The notes beneath the pieces were generated by a model. The model was not told where the DNA came from, made no database searches, and saw nothing but the letters and a program-made list of their open reading frames with translations. 64,000 nt of DNA from Deltaproteobacteria bacterium (GTDB lineage: Bacteria > UBA10199 > JACPAL01), in contig JACPAL010000004.1 of assembly GCA_016180855.1 (NCBI GenBank), positions 61,907 through 125,906 on the forward strand, written 5' to 3'. Positions 52,228 to 61,123 of this stretch are shown here, piece by piece (the stretch's first letter is position 1; each line of letters opens with the position of its first letter). The position numbers and the translations under genes were made by a program.

Positions 52228-52256
52228 AAACAAGTCCCCACAACGGGGACTTGTTT
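52228..52256 (-). terminator. Intrinsic terminator after tRNA-Gly, usable on both strands
   Basis: A perfect 12-bp stem, AAACAAGTCCCC and GGGGACTTGTTT, with a 5-nt loop. On the minus strand the 3' arm ends in TTGTTTC, directly after tRNA-Gly. On the plus strand it ends in TTGTTTTCTTT. A small palindrome, CTTGAC-GA-GTCAAG, adjoins it at 52214-52227. Confidence 0.75.
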
Positions 52257-52261
52257 TCTTT

Positions 52262-52334
52262 AGCGGGCGACGGGGTTCGAACCCGCGACCTCAAGCTTGG
52301 GAAGCTCGCGCTCTACCAACTGAGCTACGCCCGC
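52262..52334 (-). tRNA. tRNA-Gly (anticodon CCC)
   Basis: Read on the minus strand: acceptor GCGGGCG/CGCCCGC, D arm GCTC-AGTTGGTA-GAGC, anticodon stem CGAGC/GCTTG (one G-T pair) with loop TTCCCAA giving CCC, and T arm GCGGG-TTCGAAC-CCCGT (one mismatch-like G-T end). CCA is not encoded. It borders the defence-type island at 52.5-57.3 kb. Confidence 0.93.
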
Positions 52335-52397
52335 GCTTCGACTACCCTCAGCACTCGTACAAGACTTGTGTTACTCGATAACCCCAATCTGGTACAA

Positions 52398-52418
52398 GTC
52401 CTGAGCCTGTCGAAGGAC
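52398..52418. repeat. Degenerate copy of the CTGAGCC-n-CGAAGG dispersed repeat
   Basis: GTCCTGAGCCTGTCGAAGGAC is nearly palindromic (GTCCT...AGGAC). It resembles the core of the repeat at 18430-18470 and lies between tRNA-Gly and the helicase gene. Confidence 0.55.
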
Positions 52419-52524
52419 TACGCCCGCAATGTTCTCGACTTTAATCAGAAGGTTTGGCCGAGGCAACTGGAAAATGGCTCATGGACTTCACGGGACATCC
52501 TTGTATAGGATCAAACCTTCCATC

Positions 52525-54969
52525 ATGGAGACCGATATAGAAGAAAAATTAAGGGCGGCGCTGGCAGAGTGCGAGCGGCTCCGGGCCGATAACAGGTTAT
52601 TACGCCAAAAATTGGGAACGGAGTCGCAGGAACCGCTCAAGACTGTGGCAGTTCCTACGGAAACCTCCAACTTATCGGCCGATCAAAAAATTACCTTGTT
52701 CCGATCACTTTTTCGGGGACGGGAGGATGTCTATGCCCTTCGTTGGGAAGGGAAGGATGGCAAGAAAGGCTATTCACCCGCCTGTTCCCATGATTGGGAT
52801 TGTCCGTTGTGCTCCCATGATCGGAGCAAGCGTTCCCGGTGCGAGAATCGAAAATTCCTTCCGCTGACGGATCAGGCGATCCGCGATCATCTCTCCGGAA
52901 AACAAACCATCGGATTGTACCCCCTTCTTGTTGATGAAACTTGTTGGTTCCTCGCGGCCGACTTTGACAAGGAAAACTGGCTGGAAGATGCGAAGGCTTT
53001 TCTAAGAGTATGCCAGAAGCAGGAAGTAGATGGCATCTTGGAACGGTCTCGGTCCGGAAAGGGTGGTCACGTTTGGATCTTTTTTGAAACGCCGATCGCC
53101 GCCTCTCTTGCCAGAAGGCTCGGCAGTTTTCTACTGACCAAGGCGATGGAGAAACGTCATCAAATAGGACTCAATTCCTATGACCGACTCTTTCCCAATC
53201 AGGATACAATGCCCAAGGGTGGATTTGGTAACCTGATCGCACTACCACTCCAACGAGAACCGAGGAGTTGTGGCAACAGTGCCTTCATCGACGAGAATGG
53301 AAATTTGCATGAGGATCAGTGGAGCGTCCTCTCCCAGGTACATAAACTTGCCCAAGGCAAAATCCAGAAGATTCTTGCCGCCGTCGATTTTCACTCTGAT
53401 GTGGGAGACATCCCAATGGTGAGCGATGATGAGGAACAGGAGGGAGTTAAACCTTGGGACACTCCCAAAGAAAAAACGAGAAAGAGAAAAATCAAGGGAC
53501 CGTTTCCTGAAAAGGTGAATGTCGTCTCTGCCAATATGATCTTTGTTGAAAAGCATGGACTGCCGTCGGCCATGCTCAATCGAATCTTGAGGCTGGCGGC
53601 CTTTCAGAATCCGGAATTCTACCGAGCACAGGCGATGCGGCTTTCCACATTTGGCAAGCCGCGTATCATCTATTGCGGAGAAGATTTTTCGGATCATGTT
53701 GCCGTTCCCCGTGGTTGTCTGAACGAGGTCGTCGAATTGATGAGAGAACATGGAATGACTCCTCAAATCAGAAGCGAATGCTTTTCCGGGCGGCCTATTA
53801 AGGTTTCTTTCAAAGGTGAATTGAGAGAGCTTCAAAAAGAGGCCGCAAAGGAACTCGCCAAACACAACATTGGTGTTCTTTCTGCCACGACCGCTTTTGG
53901 TAAAACGGTGGTTGCCGCTTGGATGATTGTTTCTCGAAAGACCAACACCCTGATTCTTGTCCATCGTAAGCAACTGATGGATCAATGGAGGGAACGATTA
54001 TCCATGTTTCTGGGCCTCCCTCCCAAGTCAATCGGGGTGATTGGAGGAGGGAGATCCAAGGCAACAGGGATTGTTGATATTGCGACGATTCAGACCCTTC
54101 ATCGAGAAGGTGAGGTCAAACCAGTGGTGGCTGATTATGGCCATCTGATTGTTGACGAATGTCATCACGTTTCCGCTTTCAGCGTCGAGCAAGTTTTGAA
54201 AAACGCAAAGGCAAAATATGTTCTGGGGCTTACGGCGACACCAATTCGCAAAGATGGTCATCACCCCATCATTACGATGCAATGCGGTCCGATCCGTTAC
54301 AAAGTAACCGCTAAACAACAGAGGGAGCTAACCGCTTTTGAACACGTTGTGACCCCTCGCTATACCCCGTTTCAATTGCCGACAACCGATCAACAATTGA
54401 GTATTCAGGAAATTTATTCAGCATTGATTCAGAATGAACAACGGAACGACCTGATCTTTGACGATCTTATGAAGGCCCTTGAAGCTGGGCGTTCCCCGCT
54501 GATTCTCACGGAACGGACAGAACATCTGGAGGAGATCGAGCGAAGGCTTAAAGGGTTTGTTAAAAATGTTTTTGTCCTTCGTGGTGGAATGGGGAGAAAA
54601 CAACGTGAGTTGCTGATGACTGAAATGGCAAAACTGCCTGATACGGAAGAGCGGGTCATCCTCTCCACGGGCCGATATATTGGGGAGGGGTTTGATGATA
54701 GCCGCCTCGATACCCTTTTCTTGGTCATCCCGATTTCATGGAAAGGGACCTTGCAACAATATGTCGGCCGTCTCCATCGGTCCCATGAGGGGAAGAACGT
54801 TGTACAAGTCTATGATTATGTCGATCAGGATGTACCGATGCTCCGCAGAATGTTCCTTCGCCGTGTTCGCGGATACAGGGCGATCGGCTATTCTCTACAA
54901 GAGGATCAACCAACGCAGAAAGAGGAGGAACCAGTTCGATACGTTGTTGGGGATGAAGCGGCGTATTAA
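52525..54969 (+). CDS. TOTE-type primase-helicase fusion (AEP primase domain plus SF2 helicase)
   Basis: 814 residues from the ATG at 52525; an earlier ATG (52474) is possible. A short coiled coil (residues 1-35) is followed by a primase-like domain at ~50-290. That domain has LFRGREDVYALRWE, a Cys cluster (CPLCSHDRSKRSRC), FLAADFDKENW with the catalytic DxD, LERSRSGKGGHVWIFF, and NQDTMPKGGFGNLIALPLQ. This is the archaeo-eukaryotic primase domain named after TOTE conflict systems. An SF2 helicase follows at ~420-780: TTAFGKTVVAAW (Walker A), VDECHH (Walker B), LTATPIRKDG, and GRYIGEGFDD with QQYVGRLHR. TOTE systems are thought to act in nucleic-acid-targeting conflict; no direct role is shown. 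Neighbours are an exonuclease and AbiE genes. Confidence 0.88.
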   Translation: METDIEEKLRAALAECERLRADNRLLRQKLGTESQEPLKTVAVPTETSNLSADQKITLFRSLFRGREDVYALRWEGKDGKKGYSPACSHDWDCPLCSHDRSKRSRCENRKFLPLTDQAIRDHLSGKQTIGLYPLLVDETCWFLAADFDKENWLEDAKAFLRVCQKQEVDGILERSRSGKGGHVWIFFETPIAASLARRLGSFLLTKAMEKRHQIGLNSYDRLFPNQDTMPKGGFGNLIALPLQREPRSCGNSAFIDENGNLHEDQWSVLSQVHKLAQGKIQKILAAVDFHSDVGDIPMVSDDEEQEGVKPWDTPKEKTRKRKIKGPFPEKVNVVSANMIFVEKHGLPSAMLNRILRLAAFQNPEFYRAQAMRLSTFGKPRIIYCGEDFSDHVAVPRGCLNEVVELMREHGMTPQIRSECFSGRPIKVSFKGELRELQKEAAKELAKHNIGVLSATTAFGKTVVAAWMIVSRKTNTLILVHRKQLMDQWRERLSMFLGLPPKSIGVIGGGRSKATGIVDIATIQTLHREGEVKPVVADYGHLIVDECHHVSAFSVEQVLKNAKAKYVLGLTATPIRKDGHHPIITMQCGPIRYKVTAKQQRELTAFEHVVTPRYTPFQLPTTDQQLSIQEIYSALIQNEQRNDLIFDDLMKALEAGRSPLILTERTEHLEEIERRLKGFVKNVFVLRGGMGRKQRELLMTEMAKLPDTEERVILSTGRYIGEGFDDSRLDTLFLVIPISWKGTLQQYVGRLHRSHEGKNVVQVYDYVDQDVPMLRRMFLRRVRGYRAIGYSLQEDQPTQKEEEPVRYVVGDEAAY

Positions 54970-54972
54970 AAA

Positions 54973-55542
54973 TCAAGTCAGTTTTTGCAACTCCGCCAAC
55001 ATATTACAAAACAGCGCTCCCTGCTCGATGGCATCATCCAACGCTCGGTGTGAATGAGGGAGCGGGTCAAACCATTTCTTTGGCATATTTTTCTTCGTGG
55101 CTTGACGATAGCCCGTTTTCAGTAAAACCATCGCCAACGTTTTGATGTCGAGTGCCGAATGAGAAAATGGACTCTCGCCCGTGAATCGAATGAGATACCA
55201 ATAGACGAACAGGAAATCATACGCCGCCGGATAGCCGACAAAGACCGGGATACCGGGCAAGCCCTTTAACCAAACGAGATAATCCTGCATCGCCTTTTCC
55301 GGAGGCTGTAAGTTGGATCGACACGCCTTCCATGCCTCCGGTTGCCCTTTCCACCATTCCATCGTTTTGGGATCAGTGGTCGCACCCGTCAGAGTTTCCA
55401 GATTGGCGGTAAAGGTGCCGATCGGTTTCTTGTCTGCCAGATAAGCCGCCGACCCAAAACTCAACATAGAGTTCATTCCCGGAATCGGCCCATCGGCTTC
55501 CACATCTGTGCTGACGTAGATTTCAGGTTTCTTCACACCCAT
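54973..55542 (-). CDS. DEDD-family 3'-5' exonuclease
   Basis: 189 residues from the ATG at 55542, which overlaps the abiEii stop by 10 nt. The three exonuclease blocks are present: STDVEADG near residue 10 (Asp and Glu metal ligands), [15 protein letters not shown] near 105 (Asp), and [13 protein letters not shown] near 165 (His and Asp, DEDDh type). It would degrade DNA or RNA from the 3' end. Size and motifs match stand-alone RNase T/ExoX-like exonucleases. It converges with the primase-helicase (3-nt gap) and is the last gene of the abiE transcript. Confidence 0.85.
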   Translation of the reverse strand: MGVKKPEIYVSTDVEADGPIPGMNSMLSFGSAAYLADKKPIGTFTANLETLTGATTDPKTMEWWKGQPEAWKACRSNLQPPEKAMQDYLVWLKGLPGIPVFVGYPAAYDFLFVYWYLIRFTGESPFSHSALDIKTLAMVLLKTGYRQATKKNMPKKWFDPLPHSHRALDDAIEQGALFCNMLAELQKLT

Positions 55543-56444
55543 TGGAATTTTTGATGGTCCCATACCTTGGTGAATGGTTTGTCCCCCGCGATCATCGTGA
55601 CAACGGGAGCCAGAAACTCCTTGAGTAACGCCGCCACTGTAGCAAAGTTGTCCTCGGCAACAAGGTTGGTCTTTCTCAAGAATGCCTTCCACTGGATCTT
55701 TTTGATTTCATCATTCATAAATTTGTCGGTGAACACGACGGGTGTCTCATCAAGTGACAAATTGCGCTTCTTGAAAGTCCCTGCGATCGCCTCTTGAATC
55801 TGCTTCCCCTCAAATGGTTGCTTTCTCGCCAAATAAAGGATGTCGTAAAAATCCTTAAGGCGGCTGTTGAGAAAATGGAGTTTGGTCATCGCCTCGAATT
55901 TCTCCGCTATTACGGTTTCCCAACAATACGCTTTGAGTTGCGGTGCAGGAAAGTCAAGCAAGGTTGGGTACTGGAACAGAATGGGATCAGGAATCACGGA
56001 ATCTTTGTAACCAATATCAATCTGCATCGCTCCCCTGGCTGACCCCAAGGTGGCATTAAAACGAAGTCGAAGGGCGTTGATTGTCCCGTCCTCACGGATG
56101 TTGGAACACTTTACGGAAGCAGGATCGAAAACGACACCGTCATCTATGAGAATGGCGACGATCTCACGAATGATCTTCTCTGCGGTAGCATGATCGAGGT
56201 TTTCGTATTGGGCGAGGAAGTCGATATCCTTCGTGGGGCGCCCCTTGTTGATATCCAAAGTGAGGAGAAGCGCACCCCCTTTGAGGATCAGTTTGTTTTT
56301 GTATTCCGAAATCGAGACGCGATACAAAAATCGCTCCTGAAAATAATAGACGAGGATACGATTAAACGCGATCCCCTCTTTTTTGGCGTAGTTGAGAAGC
56401 CTTGCCTTGACCGAGGCCGCAATGTTTTTGATCTCTTTTGTCAT
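55533..56444 (-). CDS. abiEii: AbiEii-type nucleotidyltransferase toxin
   Basis: 303 residues. The nucleotidyltransferase site is visible: [14 protein letters not shown], then [12 protein letters not shown] with the two metal-binding Asp residues, and later [16 protein letters not shown] [13 protein letters not shown] with the conserved Lys. AbiEii is the toxin of type IV abortive-infection system AbiE; related MenT toxins add nucleotides to tRNA. Its start overlaps the abiEi stop by 4 nt, the usual arrangement. Phage defence is the known role of some members; others are only toxin-antitoxin modules. Confidence 0.92.
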   Translation of the reverse strand: MTKEIKNIAASVKARLLNYAKKEGIAFNRILVYYFQERFLYRVSISEYKNKLILKGGALLLTLDINKGRPTKDIDFLAQYENLDHATAEKIIREIVAILIDDGVVFDPASVKCSNIREDGTINALRLRFNATLGSARGAMQIDIGYKDSVIPDPILFQYPTLLDFPAPQLKAYCWETVIAEKFEAMTKLHFLNSRLKDFYDILYLARKQPFEGKQIQEAIAGTFKKRNLSLDETPVVFTDKFMNDEIKKIQWKAFLRKTNLVAEDNFATVAALLKEFLAPVVTMIAGDKPFTKVWDHQKFQWV

Positions 56445-57040
56445 CCGATCCGCGCCTCGATGTATGGTTTCATCACCTTACCCATGCGGCAAACCTCTGC
56501 ACAATCGAGCAGTTTTTTGAGATCCTTATCGTTCTTTTCCAGATAGGTGAACAGCGCCTCTTTGGCTGTGTCGTCACCGAGTTTCCTCCTGAATCGAAAG
56601 GCGTCAGACACCGATTTTTCAGGAGAATAGATTCGATAGATCCCTTCCTTCGTTTTGACGGTTTCAATACCCACCTCGTATTGCTTCTTTGAAAAATGAA
56701 ACGCACGGATGGGGGGATAGGCGATCTTGTTGGCATGATACCCTTGGGGAATGGCAACCATGATCTCCGTCGGCATGAACGTGGTGAGTTCATAGTGTGA
56801 TAGGGCAGAGTAAAGACAGACAACCGCCTTGGGGATCGCCTGGCAGACATCGACAAAATCCCGGAGTGGCGTCCGATCCTCATCTCTCAGACGATAAAGC
56901 CCATTCTTGACCTGTTCAATCCGCTCCTGTTCAAGCAGTTTTTTGAGATCCCTGAAAGAAATTCCCTCTTTGAGCAGGTCCGTCGTTCTGGCATAACCAC
57001 GATGTTCTTTCATAAACTGAATGATTTCAGTATCTTTCAT
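56441..57040 (-). CDS. abiEi: AbiEi antitoxin, winged-helix transcription repressor
   Basis: 199 residues. The N-terminal winged helix (IIQFMKEHRGYARTTDLLKEGISFRDLKKLLEQ) and KNGLYRL are typical of AbiEi antitoxins. The central VCLYSALSHYELTTFMPTEIMVAIP and YSPEKSVSDAFRFR complete the family pattern. AbiEi represses its own operon by binding inverted repeats and counters the toxin. A perfect 11-bp palindrome lies 13-38 nt upstream. No good ribosome site precedes the ATG, and a TATATT box 6-12 nt upstream suggests a leaderless or very short-leader message. Confidence 0.92.
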   Translation of the reverse strand: MKDTEIIQFMKEHRGYARTTDLLKEGISFRDLKKLLEQERIEQVKNGLYRLRDEDRTPLRDFVDVCQAIPKAVVCLYSALSHYELTTFMPTEIMVAIPQGYHANKIAYPPIRAFHFSKKQYEVGIETVKTKEGIYRIYSPEKSVSDAFRFRRKLGDDTAKEALFTYLEKNDKDLKKLLDCAEVCRMGKVMKPYIEARIG

Positions 57041-57052
57041 TCGTAAAATATA

Positions 57053-57078
57053 AGCTATACTTATTGATAAGTATAGCT
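57053..57078. promoter_or_regulatory. Palindromic operator between abiEi and a divergent small ORF
   Basis: AGCTATACTTA (57053-57063) and TAAGTATAGCT (57068-57078) form a perfect 11-bp inverted repeat with spacer TTGA. It covers promoter-like boxes on both strands (TATACT on plus; TATATT just beside it on minus). By analogy with studied AbiE systems it is the likely AbiEi binding site and would also control the divergent 55-residue ORF. Confidence 0.75.
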
Positions 57079-57106
57079 AAAAATTTACATAACAGGGAGG
57101 ATATCC

Positions 57107-57274
57107 ATGAAACGCTCTCAACAGATCAAGGTCGATATCCAGATGGTTGATGGCGATGGCAACCCATTACCACCAAATGCCAAGATCAAAGAATTGTCAC
57201 CGGGAATCGCCGCAAAACGCCACGAGAGAGGGGAAAATGGCCGTAAAAATCAAGTCCAGCAATGCCGTCGATAG
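57107..57274 (+). CDS. Small ORF divergent from the AbiE operon
   Basis: 55 residues, with a good AGGGAGG site before the ATG. It is polar and charged: MKRSQQIKVDIQMVDGDGNP at the start, then a Pro-rich middle and a basic C-terminus. A second start with GAGAGGGGAAA lies inside it at 57237 and reads a different frame for 18 codons (MAVKIKSSNAVDREKTGF), so a frameshifted single gene or two overlapping tiny ORFs are possible. No family recognised. Its expression would be under the same operator as abiEi. Confidence 0.5.
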   Translation: MKRSQQIKVDIQMVDGDGNPLPPNAKIKELSPGIAAKRHERGENGRKNQVQQCRR

Positions 57275-57293
57275 AGAAAAAACTGGTTTCTAG

Positions 57294-57755
57294 GGAGAGC
57301 GGTTGTTTGGGCACGGAGTGGAATTTTCTGGGGGAGGTGTTTCTTTTGCTTTTCCGAAGCAGGTTACCACGAGATAGGTTTGTTTATGCCCAAATCTTCT
57401 TGACCCACTCCATGATGGAATCCGCTCACTGTTGCAATAAAAGTTGTCGAGTCGACGGTTCACCTCTTCTCGCATCCATCTCAGTGCCTCTCCTTCGCAG
57501 TTAATTCGTCTCGGACCCAACCTCCAATAGCGGTGATGTGGTGGAATGTAGCAACGAAAACTCCTCTGAATGATGGTGGTTTCCGACATACAATTTTTAA
57601 CCCTGTTTTCTCACTCCCCGTTTTCTTTCCATTCTGGCGGCGACACTGAGCCATCAGCCTTGTCACCTTTGCTACTCTCATCGTCTGGCTCAACACGACG
57701 TTGTGAAATGAAGAGAGAAACAGCATACAAACTGGTCTCTCGAGAGAACGGTCAG
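57294..57755. other. 462-nt stretch without a supported gene
   Basis: This stretch lies between the small ORF and the lipoprotein gene. Minus-strand frames are open at 57290-57589 and at the lipoprotein-proximal end, where a short frame ends in GDKADGSVSPPEWKENGE, but neither has a convincing start, ribosome site or recognisable domain. It may hold decayed sequence from the island's edge. I see no repeat, tRNA or terminator here. Confidence 0.4.
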
Positions 57756-58823
57756 CTACTGGATAAATTCCTCAGGATCGAGGCGACGATTGCCGTTTAT
57801 GTCGGCAAAGATTTGGACGGAGGCAGACAGGTTTGAAATAAACTGAAGGATCACTTCGGGAAATTCCTGACTGTCAATGTAGATCAGGTCCCCCTCGATC
57901 CCCTTCAGACGATGTTTAAATCCAGGGTTGTTCAGATCGATCCCGTCCAGCCAGAGATCGGTATCAAAACTCATGAGCAGATTTTCTGCCCCCTCAAGCG
58001 CTGCCGGATAGGTGGCTGTCAGACTGCCCCACTTGGAGACTCGGAAGAGTATCGGAAGCCCCTTGATGGGGTCATAGATTCGGATCACTTGGCTATTATT
58101 GTTCAGGGAACGACCCCAGTCGGTCTGCCACAATGGGTCGTTTTCCGGAACGGGTCCGAAGGTGACAGTCAGTCTACCGTACGAACCGTCTTGATCTGCC
58201 TCCGGTAGCGGTTCTCGGACCGATAATCCGGCAACCGTCGGTAAATCACCTCGTTGTTTTGGCTGATCCAGTCCTGTCGATGGAGATGGAAGATCACGCG
58301 CAACGGTTGGAGTGACATCGATTGATTCATCAGTTTCAGGTTCAGCAGACCAGAAAGGATCCGGTAGGGAGGCCTCAGTAAGAAGTTCGCCGGAAACCAG
58401 GTCGACGATAAAAGGATCTTCCGGGACCAAGATTTCTGTCTCTTCGGAAGCGGTTTCTGCCGTAATATCCAAAACCACAGTAGGCGCACTGATCACTTTG
58501 GTGTCACTCGGAGTGGCTTCTTGATCCATGCGACTAAAGCTCAATGCCTGAAAGACAAGCCCCATCGGTTTACTGCCACCATTGGGTCTTGGGTTTCCCG
58601 TGATTGTCGCCCCAGGGGACGAGGTGTCGTCATCCTCTCCACTCTCTTCGGTGTCTCCCGTCATTCCTTCCCCATGACCACCTGCCTCAGATGGCGTCTG
58701 GTTGTTCATTGAGGAGCTATCCCCGCCCTCTATCTCAGAGTTTGAGGGAGGAGTGCTGCCCAGACAGCCCGAGAGCCAACCGATGATACCGAGTAAAATA
58801 AAATAGTTCTTCACGAGTTTCAT
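57756..58823 (-). CDS. Putative lipoprotein paired with a TIGR02147 gene
   Basis: 355 residues from the ATG at 58823, in a 4-nt overlap with the TIGR02147 stop. The signal MKLVKNYFILLGIIGWLSGC ends in lipobox LSGC. An Asp/Ser/Gly-rich disordered stretch (residues ~25-75) follows, then a domain with strand-like segments (SYGRLTVTFGPVPENDPLW). The C-terminus ends with ADINGNRRLDPEEFIQ, which reads as an EF-hand-like calcium loop. Function unknown; a lipid-anchored envelope protein by sequence. Confidence 0.82.
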   Translation of the reverse strand: MKLVKNYFILLGIIGWLSGCLGSTPPSNSEIEGGDSSSMNNQTPSEAGGHGEGMTGDTEESGEDDDTSSPGATITGNPRPNGGSKPMGLVFQALSFSRMDQEATPSDTKVISAPTVVLDITAETASEETEILVPEDPFIVDLVSGELLTEASLPDPFWSAEPETDESIDVTPTVARDLPSPSTGLDQPKQRGDLPTVAGLSVREPLPEADQDGSYGRLTVTFGPVPENDPLWQTDWGRSLNNNSQVIRIYDPIKGLPILFRVSKWGSLTATYPAALEGAENLLMSFDTDLWLDGIDLNNPGFKHRLKGIEGDLIYIDSQEFPEVILQFISNLSASVQIFADINGNRRLDPEEFIQ

Positions 58824-59659
58824 TGTTGTCGCATCCAACCCACGGTCAATGGGAATAATTGAAGGTTAAGCTGAACCACCGTGTCCCCAGAGGGACTCTC
58901 GGAGGTGATCCGGACAATTTTATTCCGAAATTGATCCAGCTCGTTCTTCAAGCGTGGGATCAGATGGGCCGGCACGGAAAAGGTGATCGCGCTGATATCA
59001 CGCATCGTTTCTGGCACCACTTCGAGAGAACCTTTCGCAAGCTCCATTACGGAGCGGTGGTAGCTGCGGACCATTTCGCTCAGGCCACTCACCTCCGCAC
59101 CCGTCGAAAGGTTCTTGGCGGTCGGTTTTAATTGACCTGTCTTGTTTCTCTCCAGAAGACCGAGTCGAAGCAGCAGTTCCAGTGAATGTTGGGCCTGCTG
59201 TGGAGCAATCTGTGGCTGAAGATAAGAGGCGATCCAGACAGGATCTTCTCGAAAACCCTCATGCGAAATCATCTCGCGAATTACAGGGTGATACCACTGG
59301 CGATAAAATTCCAGATGATCCTGGAGCAGGATCTGCATCTTTTGGACTTCCTGGTGCTGATTCAATTGATGTTTCAACCGGAGGCGTGTCGACTCATCAG
59401 TCTCGAGTGTTACACGAACCAGGAGCTCAAAGTACTCCGCTTCATCTGGCGAAAGCCTCATGCCACAAGCGAACTTTTTGGCCGCCTCCAAAGAGAGCTG
59501 CTTTGTCCCCGCCATGAGAGACTTCAGGTAACTATGGGCGCTTAGGCCGACATTTTTAGCAAAGGCGCGCAGCGAAAAGCGGCGATTCTTCTTCTTGGCG
59601 GCAAGAAACCAGTCGCTGATAAATGACCGGTAGTCTGAATAATCGAAGATAGAGATCAT
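58820..59659 (-). CDS. TIGR02147 family protein
   Basis: 279 residues from the ATG at 59659, where the family begins (MISIFDYSDYRSFISDWF). A helix-turn-helix-like block follows: FSLRAFAKNVGLSAHSYLKSLMAGTKQLS, in outline. The rest is helical, with the family's WYHPVIREMI and LLRLGLLERNKTGQLKPT regions. The TIGR02147 family is known mainly from Bdellovibrio-like bacteria and Fibrobacter, often in many copies per genome, with no proven role; a regulatory role is likely. It overlaps the lipoprotein gene by 4 nt, which suggests it controls or is made with it. Confidence 0.88.
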   Translation of the reverse strand: MISIFDYSDYRSFISDWFLAAKKKNRRFSLRAFAKNVGLSAHSYLKSLMAGTKQLSLEAAKKFACGMRLSPDEAEYFELLVRVTLETDESTRLRLKHQLNQHQEVQKMQILLQDHLEFYRQWYHPVIREMISHEGFREDPVWIASYLQPQIAPQQAQHSLELLLRLGLLERNKTGQLKPTAKNLSTGAEVSGLSEMVRSYHRSVMELAKGSLEVVPETMRDISAITFSVPAHLIPRLKNELDQFRNKIVRITSESPSGDTVVQLNLQLFPLTVGWMRQQ

Positions 59660-59827
59660 CGATCCCTTTATGTAGCAATCACCTTGCCAAGGCACCGTTT
59701 GATTGGGCTTATCTAACCAGCTGTAATTAAAAGAGCTTATTTCCATTATCTGCTCGGGTCGGACATTTATGGGGTACGGAGACCCAATTTTGTCCTTTGT
59801 CCCTCAGGTCTATTTATCGGTGGTGGG

Positions 59828-60421
59828 ATGCGAAAATTGCTCAAATTCCGCTTCGGGTGGTTACGAAGTGGTCTCTACAGAGAACAGTTTTTCTTCGTTG
59901 TGGGGTTGTTTATCACAACTGTTTCCTACAGAAGCCTGAGAATAAGGAGCGTTATGGGTGGTGAAGGTGAAATAGAGCCAATACTAAGCGCTACTCCAGG
60001 GTATCAGCGATGGATCGTTGCAAGGGCACGGTATGTCCAAACCGACTCGAGGGGAGCCGTTGTTGATCAACCTTGCGAATCTGAGGAACATCGTGCCGAT
60101 TATCGCGATTTGTATCTCTTCGATAGCCGATCTGAGCGAGAACTTATTGAGGATTTTAAGAGGTGCGCCCGAGCGGTTCAGTGGGGTCTTGGACAACGGG
60201 TCTTTGATGAGCTGACCACGATGACAATCACAGATCAGTCTGGGCCTATAAGTCCTTCTCCGAATGCGATCAACTGTAACGGAGTAGTCGCTGTGAGTCC
60301 TTCCCCACCAGATTCTTATTCTTCTCAGGACAAGCAAGACTCCGGTTTGTGGACTGCCGTCGTGATATATGGACTTCTTTTCTTATTAGGCTGGATCTGC
60401 TGGTCGGGTCTTCGGTCATGA
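59828..60421 (+). CDS. Unknown protein with two membrane segments
   Basis: 197 residues. A hydrophobic N-terminal segment (FFFVVGLFITTVSYRSL) and a C-terminal one (TAVVIYGLLFLLGWICWSGL) enclose a soluble middle of about 130 residues with three cysteines. No family recognised. GGTGGTGGG lies just before the ATG. It stands alone between the TIGR02147 gene (divergent) and an unknown gene (convergent). Confidence 0.6.
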   Translation: MRKLLKFRFGWLRSGLYREQFFFVVGLFITTVSYRSLRIRSVMGGEGEIEPILSATPGYQRWIVARARYVQTDSRGAVVDQPCESEEHRADYRDLYLFDSRSERELIEDFKRCARAVQWGLGQRVFDELTTMTITDQSGPISPSPNAINCNGVVAVSPSPPDSYSSQDKQDSGLWTAVVIYGLLFLLGWICWSGLRS

Positions 60422-60452
60422 ATTGATACGAAATTGACACGACAAGATAAGA

Positions 60453-61025
60453 TCAATCAGATCCAGCGAGGTAATCGAGTATCAATGAAATCCTTCTACA
60501 AAGCGGCGTCTCTCGTGAGGCCTTTCGGCGGACAAGATCCCTTAATTCTCTGAGGGACTCAAGATAGGGTGTGCGATATCTCGGAAGTTCCCTCTTCATC
60601 CTTTTCACAAAGTGTCGTGAATAGGTCGATGTGGCAAGTGAGGCGAGAAACTCAGAGGAGTTCCCACTGCCAGAACAGTCGGATGCCGTGTGGTAGCCAT
60701 TTTGGCAACCGATATAGTCCAGAAAATACTTCCTTTGGCTTGAGAGCCTCTCAAAGAATCTTTGGAAATTTGGATCGACCGAAAGCCCTAAATTCTGGTC
60801 ATTGGCATAAAAGGTTCTGTGAACAGCCCCTCGGAAAACTTGCAGAGGCCACTTTTCTCGAAGTTTAGGATCTAACACAACCGTCGGCTCCTGATCATTG
60901 GGGCTTTCCCCCAGATCCTTCTTGGCCATTGAGACCCCCATCGAAAACAAGTAAGTCTTTAAGGAAACAGGATCTTCTGCTGGTGCATTAATTCTTTGAG
61001 GAACGGGATGTATTATAGATGCCAT
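60453..61025 (-). CDS. Unknown cytoplasmic-type protein
   Basis: 190 residues, ATG with AGGAAA upstream. No signal peptide or membrane segment. It is rich in Arg, Ser and aromatic residues, with a central HTASDCSGSGNSSEFLASLA stretch. No family recognised. It lies 98 nt downstream of tRNA-Arg on the same strand. Confidence 0.6.
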   Translation of the reverse strand: MASIIHPVPQRINAPAEDPVSLKTYLFSMGVSMAKKDLGESPNDQEPTVVLDPKLREKWPLQVFRGAVHRTFYANDQNLGLSVDPNFQRFFERLSSQRKYFLDYIGCQNGYHTASDCSGSGNSSEFLASLATSTYSRHFVKRMKRELPRYRTPYLESLRELRDLVRRKASRETPLCRRISLILDYLAGSD

Positions 61026-61123
61026 TTTCCTGCCTCTTCGCCTCCCTTTCTGGAATAGTTATCGGCACTCCAGAAAAAATGGTGTGAGAGAAACGTTCTC
61101 TTGTCACCACTCCCTTTCTTTTG

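Noticed and set aside
52053..52508. A 151-codon plus-strand frame running through tRNA-Gly.
   Set aside because: It is read through a tRNA gene, a terminator hairpin and repeat DNA; there is no ribosome site.
53242..53985. A 247-codon open frame on the minus strand inside the primase-helicase.
   Set aside because: It covers the primase-helicase junction of a well-supported fusion protein and has no domain of its own.
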